From Hyperoplus lanceolatus (Eukaryota; Chordata; Actinopteri; Uranoscopiformes; Ammodytidae), in NCBI GenBank assembly GCA_026929865.2, contig CM049406.2:22740501-22804500 (forward strand): a stretch of 64,000 nucleotides of DNA. Reading direction: 5' to 3'. Shown here piece by piece: positions 10,632 to 23,918 of this stretch; positions within the stretch are counted from its first letter, which is position 1, and each line of letters opens with the position of its first letter. The translations under genes and the position numbers were made by a program. The notes beneath the pieces were generated by a model that saw only the letters and a list, made by a program, of their open reading frames with translations, had not been told where the DNA came from and made no database searches.

Positions 10632-12696
10632 TGGGAGTGAGGAGGAGGAAGTCTTCAGTATGGGCTCACTTGTTCATTAACCTTATAATGAAAGCCACTT
10701 AATTACACTTATGGACTGCAACATGTGTGCTAACCCCCTGGCCAGTTTAACATGGATCTCAGGTGAAGTTTTAACTTGTCGTGTCACCTGACTAGTTCTT
10801 CAGGAAGGGAAATGCCTATATGAGGATGATGAATGTAGTGTATTTGTTGGTCGGCACTGTCACAACGTGCAAGACCTGTCTTCATGGCATTTTCTGCTGC
10901 ACCCTGATTTAGCCATATGCCTTTTCACATTGTCTGTCTTTTAGCCTTGAATGAAAATGCTGTACTAAAAAAAGGGTCATTTGAGAGAGAATTTAGCCAT
11001 GTTTGACAAACGTTATCACAGAAGACTTTATCTTTGCATTCCCCCAGCTGGAAAAAATGGTTACATTATTAGTTAGTCAAAATTATTGCTGTCCATATAG
11101 TCACAATTATCTTTGTTTATATTTTCATTTTTGTTGGTTGTCATACTGAAAACATGGTTTTGACTGGTCATACTGATGACCATAAACATTAAAAATGGTT
11201 CATAAGTGTGCTTTTTTATCTATTCGGAGTTGAATAGCTATTGATTGAATGTGAGGTCTTCTTTATGGGTGTGTGTGTGTGTTTGCTTAAGGGAGCGGCT
11301 AAATAATTGTGCAAAGTCCACATTAATTGTCGAGGCAGGTGGATATATATCTGTGCAGAGCTGTTGGGCACAAAACCAACTGTCAAGAAACGGCCTTTCA
11401 CACAGTGACACAGCATAGTGCTTCAGAACTAGCCCACATACTATCAGTGCTTTATCAAGGCCACACCCTCTAAGCACGGGTGAATTGAGGCCAGCAGGTT
11501 GTGGTTCTCCGTTTTCATTATCAAGATGATCCTTATATCAATAACTTCTTACATTCAACATTTCAATGGCATGTTGTCATACATCTCTGTAGCTCAGAAA
11601 ACCGGCTAAAACTGACATAACAGCTTAGTTCTAGCACATTTGCATTATACTACAAAAACAGTTTACTAACATCTAATCAGGGATGCTCCCTTGTGCCTCT
11701 TGTCTCCACTTGAAAAGCATTTGGACGAAACAATTACATCCTTTATGAATACTAATGTTACAACACATTCAACAATAACATCACATTTTACCTATCAATC
11801 GTTATCAATTTACTGGTACTTGTTTGTTAATTAGGTGAAGCAAGATCTCCTCGGTGTGCATTGGTGGGTTCAACATTCGTCATTCAAAACAACCAAATTC
11901 AAGATTCATATACCAGCCTCCGACCATCGTACAAGTTCCACAGCACGTTTTCCCTCATATATATTGTGGTCTGTTGGATATGAACAACTGTCTTGACTAT
12001 GGCTTTTGAATTGTAATCACTTGTTTCTGAATTTCTGTATGGATTTTCTGTAACACCTCCATTTTTAAGACAATACGTGCAACCTGGCAATGTGGTCTGA
12101 AAGTGCACTTCACTAATATTTGGTCACCTAAGGGAGCATACTTAATCTTCCTCCTTTGTTTTAGGCATACTGGCAGCTTTCCCGTGTGTCGCTTCATATC
12201 CTCTTTCTGCCTCCTATGCTCTTTTTTTGCTAACCTGAGGTTGTGTATTAATAAATACATAAGAGGACTTTATGCAACCTTGATCCACATGGCCGCAGGT
12301 GTCCCCTAGGGGGCACTGCGGCCATTCCTGCAACATTAAAGTGCTCAGCATATACTGTACATGAGGAGTCAGTCAGGGGTGCAGAGGAGCTATTTAACTC
12401 ATCTCGGGAAAGAAAAACAACAAGGTTCCATCAGACTGAAGCTCTCCGGAATTTTAAAGGGAATGTGGAAAAAGAAGTTCTTCTGAAACCTCCCATTTAA
12501 AATACTTGATGTATCTTTTCCCATGGCGCCTAAGACAAACATTTTCATCATCACTGACCTAAAGGTCTCAGTCACAAGGGGGAACTCATCTACAGAGACA
12601 CAGCTGCCTCCAGGCAAAGGCTTTCTCTTACATCCACACTGGTCTGCTTTGCTTCTGTTCTCTAGAGTGCTGGGAGTGATCCACCGGATGCTTCCA
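10632..12696. other. mgst3 3' UTR and intergenic region
   Basis: The first 550 bases are probably the mgst3 3' UTR, ending near the ATTAAA at 11188. The rest, up to the last exon of the mucin-like gene (stop at 12697), probably includes that gene's 3' UTR. No further exon or strong repeat is seen. Confidence 0.55.
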
Positions 12697-15165
12697 TCAG
12701 TACGAGTATCTGGAGAGTGGTGTGTCCTCCATCAAGTCATCCTGGAGGAGAGGATTAAAACAGGATCAATTGAACAAGCACAATGATTTACACTTTTGCT
12801 GAATAGCGTAACAACAAAAGAGACTTAGTTCCTTTTGATAGTCATTTTCTAATGATATCTAATTAGGCCCAACATGATGCAAAAGAAGCTGAGACAGTCT
12901 GACTTTTACTGTCACCCATTAGAGCCCAAGCAGACGTCACACAACTGTTTTCACAGGCTGAGTAGTACTCTTGTACAGGCAAACGGACCGTTATGTGTGA
13001 AAACATAGGTTGTAGCCCTTTTAAAGCTCACATATTATGCTCATTTTCAGTTTCAAGATTGTAATTTCTTATTTGGGTTTTTACCAGAAACTGTTTTCGT
13101 GGTGCAGTGTCCAAAACACCCTTTTTTTTCTTTCAGTACCATTGCTGAATCTCCTCTTTTCAGCCACTGTGTAAACCGCTTAATTTTAGAGCCTCTCAAT
13201 CATGGAGGGTGTCTTTAATCAATCCTACTTTACTGTAACACATGTATCCACAGAAAGTGTATGTTACCATGGGTAGATCCTGCAGCCGATGAAACTCTGG
13301 GTGGTTTGTGCGCTGGCGGAACTTGAGGAAGAGGACGACGAAGACGAAAGCAGTGGTGACAATGAACACTGACAGTAGACCAGCCAGCAGGGGGTCTAGA
13401 GGGGACCTTGAGCGGGGACGCTTGATGTCTTAAATGACACAACAAAATAAAAAAAGCATAATTAAACACATTTTTAGGTTTGAAAGGATACATTTTTTTT
13501 CTTTTTTTAGACATAAAAAATACACTTTAGCCTCTTCCATTACCTTACCCTCATCTCCAACATTTAGTTCAGATGGGACCTCCTTGTGTGTCGGCCCCAC
13601 GGGACCCCGGCCTGCAGTTGAGGTCAGAGGGAGTCTTGCGGTTGTGGGCTGCTGTGTGGTGGCTGCTGGGGTCAGGGATTCAGACTGTGGCTGGATGGAG
13701 GAAGCCGTAGCTGTGGCTGTGGTGGTTGTATCCTGCAATGAGTGGGCCAGCTGAGATGAAGAGGTGGCAGGGGGATCCGTGGTGAGAAGGGCCCCTCTGG
13801 CTTCAGTGGTTGTGTCGATGTGTGGCGGAGGGGGGCTGCTCTGTGCAGTCGGGCTGGACGATGAAAGACTGTCTGCAGCAGCTAAAAGTGGGGATGTGAG
13901 GGCAGTGCTGTATCAATCCAAAACAGTACAGAGATTTTCTTCAAAGGGAGCAGCCAGTGGTAACTCCACACTTCAGAACCACCCCATGAAAACTAGATCA
14001 CTCCCCCTGACATTAAAGCTGCTTTATCCAAAATGTTTTGGTTTCCAGGTCCCTCCTGGCTAGCCTGACAATGCCAAGGAATCCTTAAGAGCCAGCACAG
14101 TGGCAACTGCCTGTTACACACACTGTTTGTATTACAGAGCATTTCATCATAAATTAATTAAACAGCATAATGATGGCGGTGGTGGATATCCCCACTTTGC
14201 TGATTAAGCATTATAATGTCTTAAAAGTGACCAGTTGAAAGAACATCTATTGGTAACAATTTTGATTATCGATTAAAGCAGTTTTCAAGTAAAAATGGCA
14301 ATAATTGGCAAGTTCTAACCTCTCAAATGTGGATATTTTCTGGATTATGCCAGTAAACTGAATATATTTGGGGTTTGGACTGTTGTACAGACAAAGGCAA
14401 GACATTTCAATACTTCGCTATAGGTTCTGGAAACTTACTGACCTTATGACCAACTCATTAATCATATAATGGAGAAAACAGGCTTACTGTGTGTCTTTCC
14501 ACACAAGTATACACTCTTACTCCACTTGAAGCACATGTGTCTGCTTACGTCGGGGTTTGACAGCTCATGCCAACAGCTGGGGAGGGGGCTGGTCAAGAAA
14601 CTGAATGCTGGGTAATTACTTAGTCAAACTACTCTCTCTCTACTGTTCACATGTAGGACATAATGAAGGAGCAAGCTGCTATTGTTGCTCCTTTGGGCAT
14701 AATGGCCTCCTCCTCATTCAACAATGATGCTCAACACTTTTGGAAGGACGGTGTAACATCCTTGTGCTTACTCTGCATTTAGGTCAGAAAGTAAATCAAA
14801 GTAGTTAAAGAGATAATTCTAAGAGACACCCCGACTTTCAACAACGTAACAACCTACACATATTATTCTACAGGGAATGACAGATGAAGTCAGCAGCTAA
14901 AAAGGGGGCAACAGTGTCTGTGTCATCGATTACATACAATTTGATCTGATGTGGTATATTGTTTGGTATTTTCTGAGCGTCTCAAAGAGGCAACATGGCG
15001 TCATCTCATGGGGGGTTATATTTATCTGATCTATAAAAGGGAATCTTGTAAATAAGGTTACGACACTCTCACTCTCACTCATTCCCAATCTCAGGCATAT
15101 GAGGGTCAGGGGGAGGGCTATGTTCCTGGAAACCCTGCTGGCAACTGAGCTGACTGTTTGTGAGG

Positions 15166-15222
<57 letters not shown>

Positions 15223-16785
15223 TGTGTTTGCAAACAGCTTTCAGTGAGTGGGATGTTTTATTTCAGGATATAGGTAAATAAACGGGAATGGAAAATTACA
15301 CCTGCTGCAGTTATAGAAATATGGACCAAATGATGAACACAATTTCTGTGCTGCTTAGTTTCAGTAAATGCCTAAACCTTAACAAAAGACAAATGCAAAC
15401 AGAACATGCTGTTTTTTCTTGGTTACCTGAGGGTGATGGAGTAGCAGGGGCAGTAATGAGGAAGGGTACATTCGAGTTTTGGGATGTAGCCACTGCAGAG
15501 CTTGCAGTCGACGAGCTTGATGTGAATATGGCCTTTGTGGCCGTCTCTGAATGGACTACAGTGGTGTTCATGGTAGTGGTTTCACCCCTGGCTGTAGGGT
15601 TATGTGTCCACTGCAGGTCATCAGTCCCAGCATCTTCTGTTAGGTGAGGAGATGCTGAGCTGACCGCAAGACTAGGGATTGCAGTCAGGGTGGTGACAGG
15701 GAGCAAAGCACTGCCATGACCTGTGAAAATAAAAAGATGAATCGATAAGTATCAATTCCTTGATAATGGTTTCCTCTTTAACTCTGTCTTTAAAACTCCG
15801 GAACTAGGTTTTCAGACGTGAGTAGTTAGAACCAGAGAAGTTTGGAATTACTCCTTTTAGAAATCACGTAAATAAAAACACAAAATGACTCACTGGTTAT
15901 CAAATAAAGTTGCAGATTAAAGGTGGGGTCAGCAATTCTGAAGAATGCTTGTTGTCAGAATCACTTCTTACTGTGAGTGCGCTGGAAAATAAAAATCCAG
16001 TGTTAACACACAGCCTAGGCTCTGTATACAGGCATGTTGATAGCTAATGTGGGCCCTCTTTGTTTACAAACCCTTTTTTACGTACAGTACCAAAGTGTAC
16101 AGAGCCTAGGCTATGATTTAACACCAGACAGGTAACGGAATTTGAGGCGATATCCACTGATTTTGACCAAAAGTGATTTTGACAACAAACATTCTCCAGA
16201 ATCGCTGACTCCACCTTTAATTGAATGTCTAGCTACTTGATTAGTTTGCTCATTGCAGCTTAAAAAAAACAAATATAATCAGTTCAGTCTCAGAAAAAGG
16301 TCTACAAAAATCAGTAAACCTATACATTGTGAAGCTGGAACCAGTGCTAATGACTCATCTGATAAATTGATGATCAACATAGTGCTGATCAATTTCCTAT
16401 CATCGACTTATCACTAATGCATTGCACTTGCCTGGTAGCAATGTTTTGCAATTTTAAGGTTAAACTGTAGACTCACAGCAGTATTGAGTGTTATGTATTT
16501 TGCTGCTGTCCTGCATAAAAGGAGATCAATAATGGAAATGCGACAAACTGAGAGGTAATTGAAGCATGCAATGTGATCAGTTGACCTGTAGACCCAATGC
16601 TATTAGAATAATCACTAAAATAACTGAAAATAATTTAATAACGATACATTGCAACCAACAGCCTGCAGCTCTGTGTGAACTGTCTATACAAGATCAGTAG
16701 ACGGTCTAGAGAGCATCATGTGTTGAATCGATAACGAGTACAAGTCTGCAGGGTGTCAAGTCCGTCCACATACCACACAGACGCG

Positions 16786-16827
<42 letters not shown>

Positions 16828-16913
16828 AAGGATGAGACCTTACCTCTTGTCTGCGATGAGCCGGTAAGGACCACCACCAACACGCAAAACACCAAATTCA
16901 TTTCAAATTGCAT
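12697..16913 (-). CDS. Mucin-like single-pass (type I) membrane protein, family not recognised
   Basis: Five exons on the minus strand join in frame with GT-AG borders: 16844-16913, 15427-15720, 13549-13881, 13268-13428 and 12697-12741, giving 300 residues. Exon 1 is a signal peptide (MQFEMNLVFCVLVVVLTG, then SSQT). Exons 2 and 3 (about residues 24-233) are rich in Thr, Ser, Ala and Pro with almost no Cys, a mucin-type O-glycosylation stalk. Exon 4 has a basic patch (KRPRSRS), one long hydrophobic helix (LLAGLLSVFIVTTAFVFVV) and a juxtamembrane KFRQRTNHPEFHRLQDLPM. Exon 5 is only 14 codons, DDLMEDTPLSRYSY, then stop. The short acidic tail with Tyr residues looks constrained, unlike the stalk. 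No enzymatic or adhesion domain is visible. I cannot name the family. It is divergent from ipo13, with 856 bases between the two start codons. The gene model is well supported by phase; the function is unknown. Confidence 0.82.
13015..13200. repeat. Dispersed repeat fragment (ATATTATGCTCATTTTCAG-type)
   Basis: The sequence from CACATATTATGCTCATTTTCAG to CTCCTCTTTTCAGCCACTGTGT matches a repeat that I remember as common in fish genomes. It lies in the last intron of the mucin-like gene, 68 bases from exon 4. This is from memory; no second copy is in the window. Confidence 0.4.
15167..15220. repeat. (TG)27 microsatellite
   Basis: Pure TG run in intron 2 of the mucin-like gene. Confidence 0.97.
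15917..16220. mobile_element. Palindromic MITE, copy 1
   Basis: Long inverted repeats beginning TTAAAGGTGGGGTCAGC and ending GCTGACTCCACCTTTAA, with inner arms holding AGCCTAGGCTCTGTA and TACAGAGCCTAGGCT. The element can fold on itself over most of its 304 bases. TTAA is present at both ends. It lies in intron 1 of the mucin-like gene. Confidence 0.85.
16791..16826. repeat. (AC)18 microsatellite beside exon 1 of the mucin-like gene
   Basis: AC run 17 bases beyond the exon 1 donor of the mucin-like gene (donor at 16843). Confidence 0.95.
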
Positions 16914-17769
16914 CTTGTGCGCGGCCTTCTCCCTACTTGCAGATCTTGATTTAGAAAAATAAACGGATCGAAGCGGGCTCTCGGCAGCGTCTCTGCTTTT
17001 TAGCTCTGAGGATGTTTCCGTTACGTGATATGACAGGGCACATCACCAGCGCTAAAAATATCCTGAGGGAGTCGGGCAGAAGAGAAGAAGCAGGGGTGGG
17101 GCCGCATGGCAGGCAGGCTGCGCGCGGGCGGCGGTGGGCGCACACGAGACGCATGCGCTTTATTCTAAAACGCGTCACCGACCCCACTGCCAATTTATGT
17201 TTCACTCTCCATTTCTCTCTGTGGGGGTGTGTGTTGTTTTTTTCCTGTCGTAGTCACAAGTCTCGCTGTCTTTTTCTTCCTCTGAAACGCATCAGTTTGC
17301 AGTCGCTCCGCTACTCCAATCAAATGCCAGTGCGTCAGGGAGGGGGGCGCAGCCGTGTGCGTCAGGAGCGCCTGTTGGGAGAGCGCTGTAGCATTTATCA
17401 ACACACACACTAACAGGTTGTGATCAAGTTTTACTGTTTTCGTGATTCTCACAGGCTCGCTGCAATACTAAGTGTGTAGACATTAAACATTGGCAGTGGG
17501 CGAATAGGTGTGTTTGCCGGTGGTAATGTGAGACAACAACTTTTTCAGTCCCCACAGAGGTCAGCGTGTCGTCACGCCTGTGCGCACTGCCCACATGTGT
17601 ACTGTGTATGGGCAGCTGCATGACCGGCGGCGTCCTCTGTCAGCGTGCTTTGACACACTTCGGAGGACAGTGGATCCTCGTCTTTAATCCTTTCTCTCCT
17701 TCTTTTTAACCGGAAAAAAGGCTTTAATTCCTGAAGGATAGTACCCGGGTAGACACCTTCTTTCTCCAG
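16914..17769. promoter_or_regulatory. Shared divergent promoter region between the mucin-like gene and ipo13
   Basis: The 856 bases between the start codons at 16913 (-) and 17770 (+) have no other exon and are richer in CG dinucleotides than flanking introns, especially at 17095-17175 and 17340-17400. This fits a bidirectional promoter for the mucin-like gene and ipo13. Both 5' UTRs must lie here unless a further upstream exon exists. Confidence 0.5.
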
Positions 17770-20700
17770 ATGGAGCCGCCGCCAGCCAATCCGGGAGACA
17801 GCCCGGTGGAGTTGACAGTGGAGAATGTGGAGTCGGTAAGATTTGTGTCAATTATCAGTCCCTTCAATGGAAGACTGTTTTTTAGTGTGCCTGTATAGCT
17901 TCATACCGACAGCTAATATGAACACATTTGTTTGTCAAAGTAGAAGAGCTGCTGCAGCATCATCATCTCATGTTGGTTTCGATAGACTAGGTAGTCCTAG
18001 TTTATTTCATAGAAGTTAAACAACAGATGGTTAAAAAAAGAGAGAAAAAAGAATAGAAAAAGGATTTTGTCACTTTCAGTTCAACATAGGAAGATTTGAC
18101 AAAGTGGACCAAGGTAACGTGATACTGGCTATAAGCATATGCTGTCCTAATAATAACTAACACCAAGCGCCTTGGGATTAGTTGCTATGACAACACATTT
18201 TTAAACTCTTGTCAAACAATTGCTTGTGGTATGCATGTTTATCAATGCATGTTGTACACGCAACTGAGACATTCAATATAAAGCTCCTAAATAAAATGTG
18301 TCAAGTATCAACCATGCTACACAAGATAAGACACAGATGCATCTGTTGGATGGAGATGGAGTATCTTTATTATGAAGAACTTCATTATGATTTTGATGAT
18401 GATGATTTTTGACTCCTCCCCATGTTTGTACTGTATTACCAGTTTACCTTTTCTTTAAACGTTGTGTGTATTGGTTCCTCTGTGCTCCTGCAGGCTCTCT
18501 ACCAGCTGTACTTTGACCCGGACATGGAGCGTAAGAATCTGGCCCAGAAGTGGCTGACCCAGGCCCAGGCATCTGCACAGGCATGGCAGTTCTGCTGGGC
18601 ACTGCTTGAACCAAGCAAGGTCTGTTGTTGTCAACATATTTTTCTCATAAGACAAGACACCGCTGGTACATTTTTACGTACAAAGATCTTCATGAAACGT
18701 GGCAGGGTGATAAGGGAAATTAAAACTATCATTTTTTTCCAGACATTATTGAACAAAAAATGTGTCAATAACTAACTAACTAATTATACGAACATTTGCA
18801 TCTTCCTATAAACCAAACATCTACATGTTGGTTAAATCAACAATTAAAATCTTTGTTTCATTTTTACAACATATAAGTGTACAAAGTTTTCAGATTTTGT
18901 ATCCTTCTGTAATAACGTCCAGAATAGTGCTACACATTATTATGGAAAGTTTAGTTGATGTAGCTGCTTAAGAAGTTGAGATTCCTTGTTCAAAGTTGTT
19001 GAGATAATAGCCATTAAAGATGGCTGTATAAGAGGAATATACAGACGCAAACAGATGTTGTTTAGTAAAATAAACTCCTAAAAATATACTTTGGACCTTG
19101 CATTTAAACTCATATGAAAGAAGACATGTTATGGAAGAAAAATGGGCAAAAATCTCAAAATTGACCTGTGCATGAAAAACCTATGTTATTGCCTGCAGTG
19201 TCTCGCCTTAAGTCCAAGGAAAAATAATAATAAAATACATCCACAGCTATTTCATCCCTTACAGTACCTGTGTCTCTCTTTGCAGATCCCAGAAGTGCAG
19301 TTTTTTGGCGCCAGCACCCTCCACACCAGGATTGCCCGTCATTGGAGCGACCTACCCACAGACCAGCATGTGAGCCTGAGGATGCAGCTCCTCTCCCACA
19401 TCCTTCACTTCTCCTCGGGCCCCAAAATGGTCCTCACGCGGCTATGTGTAGCCTTGGCCGCCATGGCTCTTAACTTGATCCCACAGGCTTGGTCCCAGCC
19501 TGTGGCGGACATGGTGCGGGCCTTCCAACCGCACAAGCCTGACCCTGAATGTGGCTCTGGTGCTGAGGCCACACAGGACCCTCAAGCACACTGTCTGGCA
19601 CTGCTTGAGCTCCTCGCTGTGCTTCCAGAGGAGTTCCAGAGCAGCCGGCTGCCTCAGGCTCGTCGTGCCCAGCTGAGGGAGGCCCTGGCTGGGGAGTGGG
19701 TGGTGGTTTGTCCCATGCTGCGCCAGTTGCTCCAGAGCCAGGACTCCTCCAACTTGGTGAAGGAGAAGGTGCTCCGCTGCCTGTCCAGCTGGTTAGGGCT
19801 TGACGTGCCGTTGGGGGAGAGTCACGAACTGGTCCAGGACTGTTTCAGTGCATTGTCCAACCCAGAGCTGTTCGACACAGCCGTGGAGACCATAGTTAAT
19901 GCCATCTCACAGCCTGACTGCCAGAGGTGAGAAACACTCTGGATCTCTAAACGGTGTAGTCAGTGATTCTGGAGAATGCTTGTTGTCAAAATCACATTCT
20001 TTCAAAATCAGTAAATATCTTCTTACTATCCGCTACCTGTCCGTACTGTGTGTGTGTGTGTGCTGAAAAAAATCCATTGTTAATACACAGTCTATAGGCT
20101 CTATAAATGGGCATGTTGCTAGCTACGGTGAGCCCCCTTTGTTTACAAAGCCTTTGTTTACAGTTTGGTTTACAGAGGCTAGGCTGCGTATTATTATCAA
20201 ATATTTGTTCAGCCAACACATTACAGACAGGTAGTGGATCATCACAAGAAATTCACTGATTTTGACAAAAAGTGATTTTGTCAAGAAGAGTTTGAATTTG
20301 AATTGCTGATTGGACCATTAAGCGCACGGTGCATTTCCAGAAGTGTGAATGACACCATGTGTGTGTGCAGGTACACTGACGCTCTGGTGAACTTGATGCC
20401 TCTGGTGCTGGGTCTCCATGACCAGCTGAAGGCAGCAGCTCAGGACGGAGACATGGAAACCTCACATGGTATCTGTCGTATTGCTGTTGCTATGGGGGAA
20501 ACACACTCCAGGTACACACACAAAACACACACACACACACACACACCACACACACCATCATCCTACAATAAGCTTCAGTAAACGGCTGTCATTTCTTTAT
20601 TTAGAACTATTTGTTTGTGTGCCAGGGTTTTGTTGGAACAGGTGGAGCACTGGCAAGAATATCTGGCTTTGGTTAACATGATTCTCTTCTGTACCGGCAT

Positions 20701-23700
20701 CCCTGGACACTACCCAGTCAGCGAGACCACCAGCTCCCTCACACTCACCTTCTGGTACACTCTGCAGGTAATTAAATAAATAAGATAAATACATGATTTG
20801 AACAACGAAAAAAACACTTTTCATTCTAGTAAGTTCTAGAGTATTACCCCAAACTTGCCTTATTCCCTGTCCAGGATGACATCTTGTCATTTGAGGAGGA
20901 GAAGCAGGCCGTTTACCTGCAGGTCTACAGACCCGTTTACTTCCAACTGGTGGACGTGCTGCTTCATAAATCCCACTATCCCTCCCAGGAAGAGTACGCC
21001 TCCTGGTCCTCTGATGACAGGGAACAGTTCAGGATTTATAGGTAAGACACAAAACTAAAGGACCTTTAAAACTACTTACAAGAAAGAAAGTCTTTAGATC
21101 TGGGTGAACAAAAAGTACACATCTGTCTCCCTGTATTACACAAAGTTACATGCAACAGTGCTTCTACTTCAGTAAAAGACACAATTATAGCATTTAAACA
21201 TGCTAAAAGCACAACAAATAAAAGTACTCATAATAAATAGGCCGTTTCAGAACACAAATATGTTGTATTATTGAATACTCATTTTAATTGCATTAATAAT
21301 AACATGACTTTAATGTTGCAGCTAGTAAAGCCACAGCATATTGATGACTATTTACTGTATACAGCTTGTGGAATTTTACCCCATAGTCTATCTATACCAG
21401 GGGTGTCAAACATACGGCCCGCGGGATGATTTGATCAGGCCCGCGACCTGTAGAGCATAAATTTCTGAGTATGTCAAAAAAAAGTAAGTCTCTAGCCCAT
21501 TCCTGTGAGGAGTTATGAATTTTTAAAGAAATAACCGAAATGCTCACTCCTGCCGCTAGGGGGAAGCCTAAATAAAAAAGCACATTTTAGCAACGTGGGA
21601 AATGGTAAATGGCAATCCTGCTTCACCGCTATTAATGTTTCCTCCAGTGCTTTATGGCAAAGTAAAAACCAAAAAAAAAAAAAACGTTTTTATTTTTAGT
21701 ACATTTTATTTTATTACTTTTTAATAAAAATAAAACTATTTTTATTTTTAGTGCTGAACAATTAATGTACTAGCAAGCGCGGTGTGTCTGCGGCTCTGTG
21801 TGCGCAAAACGAGCAGGAGCCTGCTAGTGTAGGCCTACAAAATTTATTTCCTAATTTTCAATGCTGCTTTATTTTTATGTTTTAAATTGGGAAAAACGAA
21901 TTCCAAAACAACCAATAACCTCTGTATTTAAAAATAAATCAAAACAGTAGAAGTTGCACTTTTATTTAATTGTATTTTGTACAGTCTGCATGTTTGCACA
22001 AAATGTGTCCCTGTACATATAGCAAACCTAATTGGACAACTGTAAGGTCAGTGCCTGTTGTATTTGTGTATTCAAATAAACAGTTGTTTATTTCATTAGT
22101 GCACATTGGCATCTTTGAGCAAAATACCCCCAAAATTTTTGGTGCGGCGCATTTCCTGGGGGCTACAGAGATCCCTTGTGATCCGTGATAATGTAGGTTA
22201 CAAATGTAGGCTGAGTGATAAAGCATATTACTGAAAAACAAAGTTAGGGATTTGGAGTTATTTTGCCATTATTTTACTGGTCCGGCCCACCTGAGATCAG
22301 AGAGGCTGTATGTGGCCCTCGAACCACAATGAGTTTGACACCCCTGATCTATACCAACATCATTTATTTGTTGATTATATTTTGTATTATCAATCAGAAT
22401 AGTAAACAAGTAAATGTATTGCAGTAAAAATGCACTACATTTAGTATAATGTTTGCCTCTGAATTGTAGTATAGTAGAAGTATAAAGCAGCAGAAAACGT
22501 GAATTCTTAAGTGAAGTACAAGTATCTCAAACTTTTACATTACTTGAGTAAATATGCTTGGTAACTTACATTAAACAAAGACAACATTTAACATTGTGGC
22601 CTGTTGATGGCACTGCATTAAAAAATTAAAAAATGTGTCTGTTGAATAGTCATTGAGGCATTTCTCTGATTGTGGGATTAAAAATCAGGAAAGATTGAGT
22701 TTCTGGATTTTGATCTCCACCTGTGTTCCCATGGCTTTCTTGCATTTCAGAGTGGACATTTCAGACACTCTGATGTATGTGTATGAAATGCTGGGAGCAG
22801 AGCTGCTCAGTAACCTCTATGACAGGCTGGGCAGGCAGCTGATGGACCCCCAACAGTCTGCAGTATGGCAGGTAACATCATGAACAACTGACTCCCATAG
22901 AATATACATAGTATGTAAGTGTCATCATACAAAGCATGTAGAATATTGTCTCCAGTGGATAATATCCAGGGTTGGGCTGTAATTCCATCTTTTTTACGCT
23001 GTTTTAATCATCATTTGTTGCCCAACAGATATTTATATTACAGTGCTGCCTACCATGTCCGGATCCTGATTGTGTTTCCTTTTCCCCTCTCTCGACCTTA
23101 CATCACACTTTGTTTTCCTCCGTCTTAAGGACACAGAGGCGCTGTTATTCGGCTTCCAGTCCATAGCAGAGACCATAGATGTTAACTACTCCGATGTGAT
23201 CCCTGGGCTTATTGGTCTCATCCCCAGAATCAACATCAGCAACGTAATGCTGGCTGACACCGTCATGTACACCATTGGTATGTCCTATTGCGGCCCTGTT
23301 CAGAGTAACACAAAAAATTACTCATGTTATCACAGTCTCAAGTCAAATTACCACCAGAATGATTTATGACTATACAGCTACATTTTTGTTATGTTCTACT
23401 CTGCACTCGACTGTAACAAAAGCCATTTACATTCACTATCCATGACATGTAGAATTGACTGAATTTCCCCTGTTGGCTCAGGCTCCCTGGCTGAGTGGCT
23501 GGCTGACCACCCGGTGATGATTGGTGGCATATTACCCATGGTGCTTCAGGGCCTTGAGAAGGCAGAGCTGTCTGTGTCCAGTGTGTCCACTCTGAAGAGG
23601 ATCTGCAGGGAGTGCAGACACGACCTGTGTCCCTACGCTCAGGACATCCTGACTGTGTCACAGGTGCGACACACAGACTTGTCTCTATTATCTTAAACTT

Positions 23701-23863
23701 ACTGTCTTTGTATTAACACTTGTGTCCCTCTGTAGGACGTGATGCTGAAAGAAATCCATAAGGTGAGTAAACAGCCTTCAACATGCGATGCTTGTTCTTT
23801 CATATTTTGTCAACATGAACGCAACCAATCGCCACACTCACGTATGATGTGTGTTTATATATC

Positions 23864-23918
<55 letters not shown>

